The notes under the pieces are model-generated. The model saw nothing but the letters and a program-made list of their open reading frames with translations, had not been told where the DNA came from and searched no databases. Positions 39,401 through 51,400 of a stretch of 64,000 bases of DNA are shown piece by piece (the first letter of the stretch is position 1; each line of letters starts with the position of its first letter). Where the stretch lies: the NCBI GenBank assembly GCA_029582155.1, contig CM055901.1, positions 20,005,597-20,069,596 on the forward strand, given 5' to 3'. The DNA comes from Panopea generosa (Eukaryota; Mollusca; Bivalvia; Adapedonta; Hiatellidae). The translations under genes were made by a program, and so were the position numbers.

Positions 39401-42400
39401 AATGTCTATGGATTTCTTCTTGGTAACTGAATGAAAGGAAGAATATCAGGAATTTTCAAAATTTTAGAATTATCAAAATAATTGTTTTGACGATATATAT
39501 ATCATGCCTATTATTCACTGAGCCCTTAATGCCTTAAATATGTCTATTTAAACATGCATAAATAATGAATTGAAAAAGGATTTCTTAACTTGGCCTACGT
39601 GCCCAGGATAGAGTAAAAAAGAAATTCCCGCTTAAATTGCAGCATAATTTATGACACGTCATATGAGTCCATTTTAATTTTGATCTGTCATATGGTTACA
39701 CGTTGTATTTGGTTAATCTAAGAAAAAGTCAGGGGAATATCGTCAGACAGTATGTGCATAATATTTATTTTTAGAATATGGATTTCGTCTCAATATCACT
39801 ACTCAACTAAAATATCGTACTTTGCCAAGTTTGAGCAGAAATTCCAATGCATTCATATTTTCTTTATAAACCCTGGTGAAATGCTTTGTACTCATTTTTG
39901 AAATGCATATTATTTAGACAATTTCTGACACACTGACTTTATGTATACAATATTATATGATTGTTACTTGTGTGTTACAGAGCTGGAGGTCTAGGTCTGA
40001 ATCTGACAGGGGCCAACAAGGTGGTCATATTTGACCCCAACTGGAACCCCACTCATGATCTGCAGGCACAAGACAGGTATAGAAATATTACTCGTTAAGA
40101 AAAACAGTGTTACCTTTAAAGTAACTGAAAAGCTTTATTATAGATCTTTATATATCATTATGAATTCTTCAGTCTGATTCCTTCAAAACTGAAACAAATC
40201 AGGTAAAATAAAATGAACTACATGTAATGGACCTTTTAACCTGTTAAGATTGGTTTTATCTGTTTGTAGAGTCAGTTTAACCCTTTACTCCATAGATACA
40301 TGTTTTCTCACCCCAATCACAGAAGGCCTTTGAAAACAGTGCAGGAAGAGTTCGGATAACTCGTAGCAAGCAATCTGAACACTTCCTGCACTGTTTTCCA
40401 CTCTGTCAGTTAATATTAACATAATTCACCCAATAACTCAAAAGCCTTCTATATTAGAGGTGTCCAAAGGCATCTATATTAGAGGTGTCCAAAGGCATCT
40501 ATATTAGAGATGTCCAAAGGCATCTCTATGAAGTAAAGGGTTAAAAAGAAAAACTTAAAGGTGGTGTAAAGCTAGTTTCAGGAAGACCTCGGGGGACTTG
40601 AAGTTAATTGTTGTTAGTCCTTTGCAAGTAACTTTCTCACATAAAATGTTTGGACCTGGCTAGAATCTCAGCTACAAGCTCCAAGGGGTTGAACTTATCT
40701 TGAGACATCACCTTTGACCCTTCAGCGCCCACATAGGTTCAGTTCTGTTAAACGTTTGATAACATAAGTCAACTTCGTTAACACACTTAACCAAACTGAA
40801 CGCAGTCCTGGTGGATGTGTTCTGTCACGTGTATTTATTGACCATGAGGGTGATTGGCCTCTTTATTTTGACATGTATTTCTCTACCCTTTAAGAGCTTA
40901 CAGGATTGGACAGCGGCGAAATGTACAGGTGTTCAGGCTTGTCACCGCGGGAACCATTGAGGAAAACATGTACCTCAGGCAGATATACAAACAGGTACTT
41001 AAGTTAGGATATGCATGTATGTACTTTTTGGCATTTTCCTTTTAAATGTAAGCTAAACCTAGATATCTCTGTCAGTAGCATGTCTGACCATCAATCGAGG
41101 GGCCCTGAGTTGGAATCCATACCTGGCCACGGTCTCAGATATTCTTAAGAAGAAATTTTTTCAGTTCTTGTTTTTTTGAATGAAGTTAACATCACTTTAA
41201 ACACATTACAGGTTATATACGACAACCAGGATTCTGTTACACCAACATTTTGCTTAAATACTTAAAAATTGAACTTTGACTGGTTATTTATCTATTATAT
41301 TATATAAATGAAACCATGTACAGTTTTACTTGATCCAGTTTAAAATGATGATCACCTTGCTGCATTTATTAATTTTAATTTTTTTTTATGTATTTAAGTA
41401 TATATGTCTCGTACACAATTTTCTGAGTAGAACCACTACCATCCATAAATGTTAACAGAGCTGGGCTCTACCCTCAACCGCCATGGTGAGAGGTTCGTGA
41501 TCTTGAGACAGTGCCATAGACTACTCCTTCAGAATCTAACAACCTCCCGTCAAAAACTGTGTTTAAGGTTTTGTAGTAGTATTCTTCACAGTATACAGTC
41601 AAACCTGTTTAAGTGGTCACCTCTATTAAGCAACCTCTTGTCTCAAGCAACCACATTTTCTATTTACCATTTCTACGCTTCCAGAGCAGATTTATCTGTA
41701 TTAAGCAACAACCTGACTGAAAAGGCCACTTTTTCTCATTACCTTGACTCGCTGCAGAAGACAGGTTTGACTGTATTTTTAACTGTTTGCTGAAAGCTTT
41801 AGGTAAAAAAGTTACTTCTTCCGCATTATTATCACAAAGAAATACTGCCCACGATATCAGGTAAGCCTGTGTTAGAGATGTGTTTTTCTGCATGCAGCAA
41901 CTGTTGAATGTAACGGTAGAGGATGAGAATGCACGACGTTACTTTTATGCCGTCCAGGGCAGCAGGAAACAGAAAGGTGAATTGTTTGGTGTAAACAACA
42001 TGTTTCAGCTGCAAACCGGAGAGTCCTGTCTCACAATGGATATACTGAAGGTAGTGCTAGCTGAATATTCCGATTATATTTATACTTGTGACGTAACTCG
42101 TACAATGTACCTAGAATAGAATTTGGTGTTCATTTCCCATGAATAGAAATTCATGAATGTTTGTTTTAGCTTGTGTTTTTAAAAAAAAATGAGAGCTATC
42201 GTCATGACACGGAGTCAGTGGCGTTGTTATTGATTTTGTTAAGTTAAAGTGTTAGCTCAGCCTTTTCTCTGTTTCAAAACCAATTACTTATGTTATAGGG
42301 ACATCATGTTATACAAAGTTTAACATTGCATATAAAAGTTACCCAAGTTTCCATATAATATTATTATAAGCTCTAAATCCTTAGCATGGATTTGAAAATT

Positions 42401-45400
42401 TACATCTCTGACCTTGACCTACTTAATGAACTCAGTTAAAACTTGCATTGTTTAGCTAAGCTTTTTTCTCAATTTCTCAACAAACTACTTATGGATCATA
42501 GTTTTGGCAATGCTTCAGTTTCAGTCGCAACATTTCGAACACTAAAATTTACTGGAAGAAAAAAGAAATTGAAGTATATTTGGAAACCTGCCAAAAAAAA
42601 AACTTTTTATTTGGTCAACCCTTTTTGTCAAATAATGACTGGTGATTGGAGAAATAACAAATACTATGTCATCATCAAATTAAATGTATGCCTTTGCCAG
42701 ATGTAAAATAGTGAAATATAAGTAGAATATCAAACCCAAGGTTGTGGGTTAGATCCTCTAACACAGCTATGTGTTGTACAAACCTATTTTACAATTGATG
42801 TAAATTAGATTAGAATTAATAAGAAAAATTACCTAGTTGATGTTTCTTGTTGAATTGAATTTATTATAAACTTGTATTATGTTTACTTACAATTATCAGA
42901 GGAACGAGAGAGTGGAGTCTGCCCTGGCCGGCTTCGAGATCACACGTTATCTACCACCTGTGATAAGTACGGATGAGGAAGAAGACAGTAGTGATGACAA
43001 GGCAGACACTGCGACATCCGAGTCTGAGGAAGACGTGTTTGCTCAGTTCTTCTCTTCACAAGGTGAGTCATTGACAGCAAAAATAAACGGACACAAAAAT
43101 CTACTGATTTTTTATCAAATGTACTGATTTCTAATCCCAAATCTACTGATTTGAAATCTCAGATTCAGCAAATCCTCTATTGGTCATAGGCAAAAATTTG
43201 TTAAATCCATACTACCGGTATATAGAATTGACCTTTACCCGACTTGTGTTTCGCAAGCTATACATTATCCAAAATTTTCTGTCTCATAATACCCAGTAAT
43301 GTTCTTTGTGTTACAAGTAATGAATACCGGTAATAATATAATTGAAATATTTAACCATTAAAGTGTATTGATTAAGTTTAAATATGGTTACTGCATTTAA
43401 TTCTCAAGACAATTTCATGAACATTTGTATACATGTCTACGTAGTGGTCTTACAGTGCTTTTGCTATGAGGGAGTTTTCATTTTCAGTCATGTGTTGCGT
43501 TACCATGCAAACAGTAAGTCAAACAACAAAGTTTTACTTTTCTGGTGCAAAAACTCCAAAACCTAGTGGTCTTGTAGTGTTTTTTGCTATGAAGTCTTTA
43601 TTTTCACGTTTCGGAACATCTAAGTAAAATACCCCTTGGCAGGATATATTGATGACTATGTCTTAAGTTTTCTAAAAGCAGTAGATACTGATGATACAGT
43701 TGTTGTTTGTACTTTCAGGTCCAGTTAATGATGATGAAATAAATCTGTTAGATGAAAATATCAACACTGGTTATCCGTCTGCTGGCTCAGCAAACATATT
43801 AAAGAAGAGTTCGGCAAAGGGAAACAACTCTAGATTGAGAAAGAAAAGCAGCGAAGAAAGGGAATCAAACAATGACGAATGTGACACAAGTGTTGATGTA
43901 AAAACTGCAAAAAGAAAGAAATGTGTTTCTTTTAAAGAAATAGACAGTGTGAACATGGATGAAACAAACACAGTTTCACTGAAAACTCCACAAAACAAGG
44001 GAAAGGTCAGATTTGAAACTTCTGTAAGAACCAGTGTAGGTAAAGTGCAACCATCTAAAAGTGTTACTGGGAAAGCTCTGTTAAAAAAGAAGGCTGAGAC
44101 AGATGACGAGGATACTTGTACCAAGTTTGATCAAACACTGGCTGGTACATTTAATGATGTTTCTGATGTCTTTGGTAAGTTGTGTGCATTTTGTACTAAT
44201 GTTCCAAAAAAAAGTTGAGTTGGCTGCTTTGTATACTTTACCTCAAATATAGTTGTCTTTTACTTCTGTCATTTTTAAACATGGTGGCCATGTGGAGTCG
44301 AGGAATGGAATGATGTTATAATTAACAATATCTCGTCATTGAAGTATATTGAGCATTTATTTCGTTTTTGCTACTTCAGTTGCTTTCACTAAAGGGTAAC
44401 CACTGCAGGGTGCACTGGTGGATTATATTTAGAAAACCAATTTGAATTGATTAAGCATAAATTATTTTTGCATTAAAGTTACCCTTTAAACAATTTTTAC
44501 GTAACTTTACATCAGGCCCAATTAGCTCAGTCGGTAGCATGTCTTGACTATCAATACAGGGGTTGTGAGTTCCAATCCCACGCCCATCCACAATGTCCAT
44601 GATGATTGGTATACGACATTATGTCTTATTGTCATTCATCTTTCTGTTAAGTGGGAAATTTATCAGTTACATGTGGAGTGTGCTTGAGTACTGGTTATCC
44701 TTCCCAGGAAACAGTGATTAGGTTAACTGATTATTACTTAGACCTTGATGACATAAAAATGATGCTGAATATTCAAAGAAACAAAATTTTACTCATATCA
44801 AGGCAGTATGCAATTCTCTTTACCTTTTATTTGTGCAAAGTTTTTAAAACGTATTTAATAAATAACACCAAGGACTTGTATAGAAGGAAAGGAAACTTGC
44901 ATCTTCTGATTATATGTTGATGAAACAGCACACGAAGGATTCATAATTTGCAAATTAATCATTCATAATTCACAGGCAACTGATTTCTTGTACATAAACT
45001 TTAAGTTTTATGTAAATGCTCTTGAATGAAAGATATTGCGGTTTTAACGAAAAATTATCGTAATTTGTCTTTATTTTAGCTGCAGTGTATACATTTTGTA
45101 ATCACAAGTACTTCAACAATTTGAAACATACATTTCTGGGACTGGTATTGTTTTGATGACAACTGCATTTTGCAGTGTAAGAATTCTGATTTGTGTTCCT
45201 GAAATGAATGGATGTGAAGATAATTAAAAATGAGTTATTGTGAGATTTTGTGTGAATACGCAAGCCTTCACAAAAATTCAATCAGTTGCTTTTCCTTCTT
45301 TATATAATTCCTTGATCAAACATTGCTGTTATATTTTTCTGTATTTATGTTTTTGGCTATTATTATTATATATAATATGTTGCAAATCTGAACGTTTAAA

Positions 45401-48400
45401 AATTAAATTGAAAATTTAATAATATATTAAAATATTCAGTTAAAAAGATTACCAGTTTTTCAAGTCAGGCTGCAACATAATATTGGTCTGATATTTTACA
45501 GATAACTGTGGCGTTGTTCACATCCACGAGAATGTGAAGGTTGTGGGAGGCAGCAAGGCAGAAGATCACATGACCAGGTGCGCTATCACAGATGTATACG
45601 AACTCCACCAGAACTCCCAGGACCTGGCTGTACAATGTGAACTGTTGTCAGAGGTATATGTAATTCAGTTTGTTTATTTTTATATTAAGCATTGTTGTTA
45701 TGTCATTGCGGGCTAACAGACAATCAATTAACATAACCACTCTTTCTTGGATCCTGGAAGGTTAACCAGCATTTGTGTACACACATCTCTACAAGTAACT
45801 TACAACTTTCCCACTTGAATCAGTGGTGAGAGACTAATGACAGAGACAAAATGTTGAATATCATTATCTCAGAAACCAGCTGGGTGGGGATTAGAACTCA
45901 AGACCCTTTGATTGCTAGTCTAACTGGGCCTGGCATTTAATTCAAGCTATCATTTCTATATCAAACCTGTTGTTCAGCCAAACATCTCCGTAACATTCAG
46001 GCTAAATATTCTGTATCATATATGTAGTTCATGTTAATATTTATATAGCATATATTGTAGTTCACAAACACGAACTACATGTACTTTATACACAATATTG
46101 TTCATGACATATTTTCATAATTTCATTGGTCAAATTTTACTTTTCAGAATCACAGGAAAGAGTGGTTAGGTTAACTGCTCATCTGTTAGCCCTCGATGGC
46201 ATAAAAATGATGTTAAATATCCAAACAAAGCTAACTTTGTTCCGACTTCAAGTTGACATCACAATAGATTTTTGGTTTAGACCTCAGAATCAACCACCTC
46301 CTTTTCGCAAGCAACTGGCAAAAATGCAGAAAATATTTTGGATGGAACTGGGGGTCAAACCCATGACCTTGTGTGTAACAATCGATCTTAAAACAGTGTG
46401 GAGAGTCGCGGTAGCCTTGTGTAATGTAATGTGACATTGTTACTTACAACAAATAACTTTCATAGCCACTGGTCTCTGAGATCATGAGTTTGGGTGCCCA
46501 CAGTTAGTTATCAGTTACATAGGGAGATTGGTGTGCTCAATAAACCTTCCAGTATCTGAAGAAAGAGTGGTTAGGCTAACTGATCATTTGTATACCATCG
46601 AAGGCATAAACATGGGGCTATATGTTCAATCGATTAATCAATCGATCTACCTCTCCTAATTGAGAGCTGTTATACTCAAATATAACAGCAGGTAATCCAG
46701 CTATTATTTCACAATACAGCATTAATCATATTGTCATATTGTGTCGGATTTGATTAATGTAAGGTGTCCTCCATGGCCGATTGGTCTAATGCATCATCTA
46801 AAGGTTGCTTACCTATCATCACCAAGGTCATTGGTTCGAGTCTGGCCCACTCCAAAAGCTTTATGAGAAAGTTTGCAAGTTACTTGTTGAAGGATGGTGG
46901 TTCTACTAAAATTCATTCTGAGGTCTTCCTCCACCAATAAAACTGGATAATGCCATATATAACAGAAATGGCATTGTACTCCATTAAAAATAATTTGACT
47001 GATGTCTGCTGACTGGTTGAAATCTTTGTTTCTACAGCCTATAGGGGTTGACTTATTCATCCTTTGTTTCAGTCCAGTGAAGATGAAGTGCCTGAACCAG
47101 CCCAACAAGGTCGTCGCAGAAAACAGCCAATCAATGACCATAATACAATTCGCTCAACTGTGATTGGTAAAATGAAAGTTCTCATTGGTCAGACTCCAAA
47201 GGGTTTCAGAATGTAAGTGAGTGGTTTTTATCATATACTGCATGTATTCAAATACACACATGCTACAGAAAAACAAGTTGGCTGCTTTAAAAAACTGTCT
47301 TTATATTTCTGTTGTTTTGAATAAAAATAAACAACTATAGCTGTTTAATTGTGTTATTGTTTTCATTGTTATGGTTTCAGCATATTATAATAATTGAGAA
47401 AATACATCGTTATTTGAAAATTATTTACATTAACTTGGTAGGAATCTGTCAGAAACAGCCATAAGAAAATTTCTTGATTGAAGGCATTATCATTTTATTC
47501 CTAATTAAATATGCAAAGAACAATTTATAGTGATCTCAATTAGGGCATTAAAACGTCACAATCAACTATGACACACACCGCATTTGAATTTTCCTTTTAG
47601 CCGGAAAGTGGTCTAAAAACATGACTAGGTTTTAATAATTCCCATGATGCACTGTTTAGAAAAACAATGGCGACCTCCATGTGGTGAATGCCGTGTTTTT
47701 AACACGTGATCGTGATGTTTCAATATGGCAGCGCCCAGAGTCAATTTCTTAACTCGCCCTTATATAGGGTTCAGTCGTTCATGTGACCTAACCAAAAATA
47801 TAGTAGGAAAGCAACAGGAATAAGAAATAACAAAGCAAGAAATCCCATAAATACTTTTTGGCAATGAGTTGGTGATATGTTCTTCTGGTGATAGGCCAAT
47901 AAAATAATATCTGATAAAAGGAAGCCAAACCAAAACAAAGAAAAAAGCAGACTGGGTTTATAGGAACATGCAACACCCCTCACACCCCTTAGTACCCGCT
48001 CTAGTGGTGTTCTCTTGAGCAGCATTGAATGAGCTCCATGATTGCAAGAAATCTGAAATAAGCCTTTTGTAATGATACTAAAAGATTGGTCAATGATCCA
48101 AATGCTATAGCTGTAAAGGATTTGTTTTGTTATTTGAATATTTAGCATTATTTTAAGCCATCAAGAGTTTTCTGATGATCACTTAACCTTACCACTCCTT
48201 CCTGGGATCCTGGAAGGTTAACCAGTACTCAAACTCACCTGTCTCCACAAGTAACTGATAACTTTTCCACTTGAATCAGCATTGAGAAACAAAGTATGCA
48301 GTGTTGTACATGCATATCAATCATCACCGAGACTGGCTGGGCGGGGATTAGAATTCATGATCCCTGGATCGATAGTCAGATAGCTATAAAGGTTATTACA

Positions 48401-51400
48401 TGTCAGATATTAGTTAAAGGTCAGATAAAGTGTTTGATAGAGTTTCATAATTATATAAGTGTTGGAGTCGAAACTTAAACTTGGGGTGGCATATAGTAGT
48501 TGCAGTGTCCGTCCGTCCTTCCATTCGGTATTTCGTGTCTGGCTTGTAACTTTATCATGCATTGATGGATCTTATTAATATTTGCTATAAATGATAAACA
48601 TAACATGATGATGTGTCATTCATGGTCACAATTTAACTTTGTTTGACAACACTTTCAGTCTGTTTGAAATTTTGTGTCCAGTCCGTAACTTTGTTATCTA
48701 TAGATAGATTTCATAAACACTTGGCTTAATGGTCAAGGTCACACTTTGAGTTTGTTTGACAACACTGAGTCTGTGTGAGTTTTCATGTCCAGTCTGTAGA
48801 TTTGGCATGCATAGATGGATTTTATAAATACTTACTACAAATGATCAACATAGCATGGTGATGTGTCATGCGTAAATCCAGACTTCAACTTCAAAGGTCA
48901 AGGTCACACTTTGACAACCTTTTCAATCTGTTTGAGATTTTATTTCTAGTCTGTAACTTTGTTATCGATGGATAATTCTTTTTTAAAAATGGCTCAATTC
49001 ATCAGCATGACATGACAATGTGTTGCGGGTAAAACCCACATCCATACCTCAATGGTCAAGGTCACACTTTGCTTTTGTTTGACAACACTGAGTCTTTATG
49101 AGTTTTTGTGTCTGGCCTGTAACTGTGACATTCATAGATGGAATTTATAAATACTTAATACAAATGATCAACACCCAGACTCCTGCTTCTAAGGTCAAGG
49201 TCACACTTTAACTTTGTTTGACAACCCTTTCAGTCTGTTTGAGATTTCTTTCCAGTCTGATACTTTGTTCTGCTTCAGATTATCAGATAATAGTTTCAGT
49301 TATATAGCTGTTATTTTGAATCCAAAACATCTTACTTTTTGTTTTTTAAATTTCTAGAAAGCATGTTGAAGGCATGAGTCAATTCCATAAATCTGGTTCC
49401 CTGCTAGAGTTTGCTGAACTGGTTCTCAACTCCAGTCTTGAGGAGAGAGTAGTCCTTCTAAACAGTTACTACGGAAACATGGATCCAGCTTTGAAAGATA
49501 TTTTTCAGACCAATGAAAACAGATTACTGGAGAGTATGACACACAAAGACAGGAGTGATAGTAACAGTAAGGATGTTTTTCTCTTTGTTCTTTTTATGCC
49601 CCACCATTCAAAGAAAGGTGATGGGGCACAATGTGTTACACTGTCTGTCTGTTCATGCATCTATGTATCCGTTTGTCAGTCCATCCCTGCACCCGTCGGT
49701 CAAATTGGTTTCTGATGAACAACTTCTAAAAGAGTCTAACGGTATGTATGGTCTACCTGGATAATTATAAAATACAGGTCAAGTTCGGTGTTCGTTAACG
49801 TTGGTTTAATTTAAAAGGAGTTACGGTCCATTTGACATAATTTTTTATTAAATATCACATTTCTAGTTTTAGCAGGTCTCGGTTAGCGTATTCTGTGTGG
49901 GAAAAGTAACATATTATAAAATAAAACATTATCCCCCAGTATATATAAATATATTTTTAGGCTATATGATTGACCTATAGATTAACGGGGAAAAGAAATT
50001 GTCTGTAGTTTTTCTCCTTATAACCGACGTCTGCATTGTAAATGGCTGATATCTATAGTGTAAATGGCTGATATCTATAGTGTAAATTGCTGATATTTAT
50101 AGTGTAAATTGCTGATATCAATAGTGTAAATGGCTGATATCTATAGTGTAAATGGCTGATATCAATAGTGTAAATGGCTGATATCAATAGTGTAAATGGC
50201 TGATATCTATAGTGTAAATGGCTGATATCTATAGTGTATATGGCTGCTATATATAGTGTAAATGACTGATATCTATAGTGTAAATGACTGATATCTATAT
50301 TGTAAATGGCTGATATCTATAGTGTAAATGGCTGATATCTATAGTGTAAATGGCTGATATCTATAGTGTAAATGACTGATATCTATAGTGTAAATGGCTG
50401 ATATCTATAGTGTAAATGGCTGATATCTATAGTGTAAATGACTGATATCTATAGTGTAAATGACTGATATCTATAGTGTAAATGACTGATATCTATATTG
50501 TAAATGGCTGATATCTATAGTGTAAATGGCTTCTATATATAGTGTAAATGGCTGATATCTATAGTGTAAATTGCTGATATCTATAGTGTAAATTGCTGAT
50601 ATCAATAGTGTAAATGGCTGATATCTATAGTGTAAATGGCTGATATCTATAGTGTAAATGACTGATATCTATATTGTAAATGGCTGATATCTATAGTGTA
50701 AATGGCTGATATCTATAGTGTAAATGGCTGATATCTATAGTGTAAATGGCTGATATCTATAGTGTAAATGGCTGATATCTATAGTGTAAATGACTGATAT
50801 CTATAGTGTAAATGGCTGATATCTATAGTGTAAATGCATGATATCTACATTGTAAATGCCCGATATCTATATTAAATAAAAGTACATTTACCATTACAAA
50901 ATATTATCTCACCAAACAGAAATATTCTTTCTTTTGAACATGGGTTGGATTAGCAAGTTAAGATGACGGGTAATTGTTGCAAACAAAAATAAAATAAATT
51001 AATTAACGTATGCATGTAAGTTTAAAAATAGTCTGAAAAATAATTTTTACATTGAAACTTATTAGATGTAGCATTGTAAATACCATTTCATTCTTCCATT
51101 ATTGTCCTGGCTACTGTGTGAAGGCATAACATTGATCCAGCAGTCAGATGAAGTAAAAACAATCTAAAACCTCTATAAACTGGAAACCCCTCTAAATTGA
51201 ACATTTTGTTTGGTCTGGAGTTGTCCACTTTACAGAGGTTGCACTGTAATGCATTTATTTTAATTTTTTAGCTCTCCTGGCCAAAGGCAAGCAGGGCTTA
51301 TGTCATGGTAAATTGTCTGTCATCAGTCTGTCCTTCCTTCCTTTAACCTTTTTCTTGTAGACATGATAGCAACTTTATTTGTCATTGAATCTTAACTTAA

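Noticed and set aside
47771-48148. 125-codon minus-strand frame with hydrophobic segments
   Set aside because: It lies in intron 23 partly adjacent to a SINE, with no homology recognised; hydrophobicity reflects T-rich sequence.
49555-49566. Earlier donor for exon 24 at 49561 (GATA/GTAACA)
   Set aside because: It keeps the same phase, but AACA/GTAAGG at 49567 is the better donor. Both remain possible.
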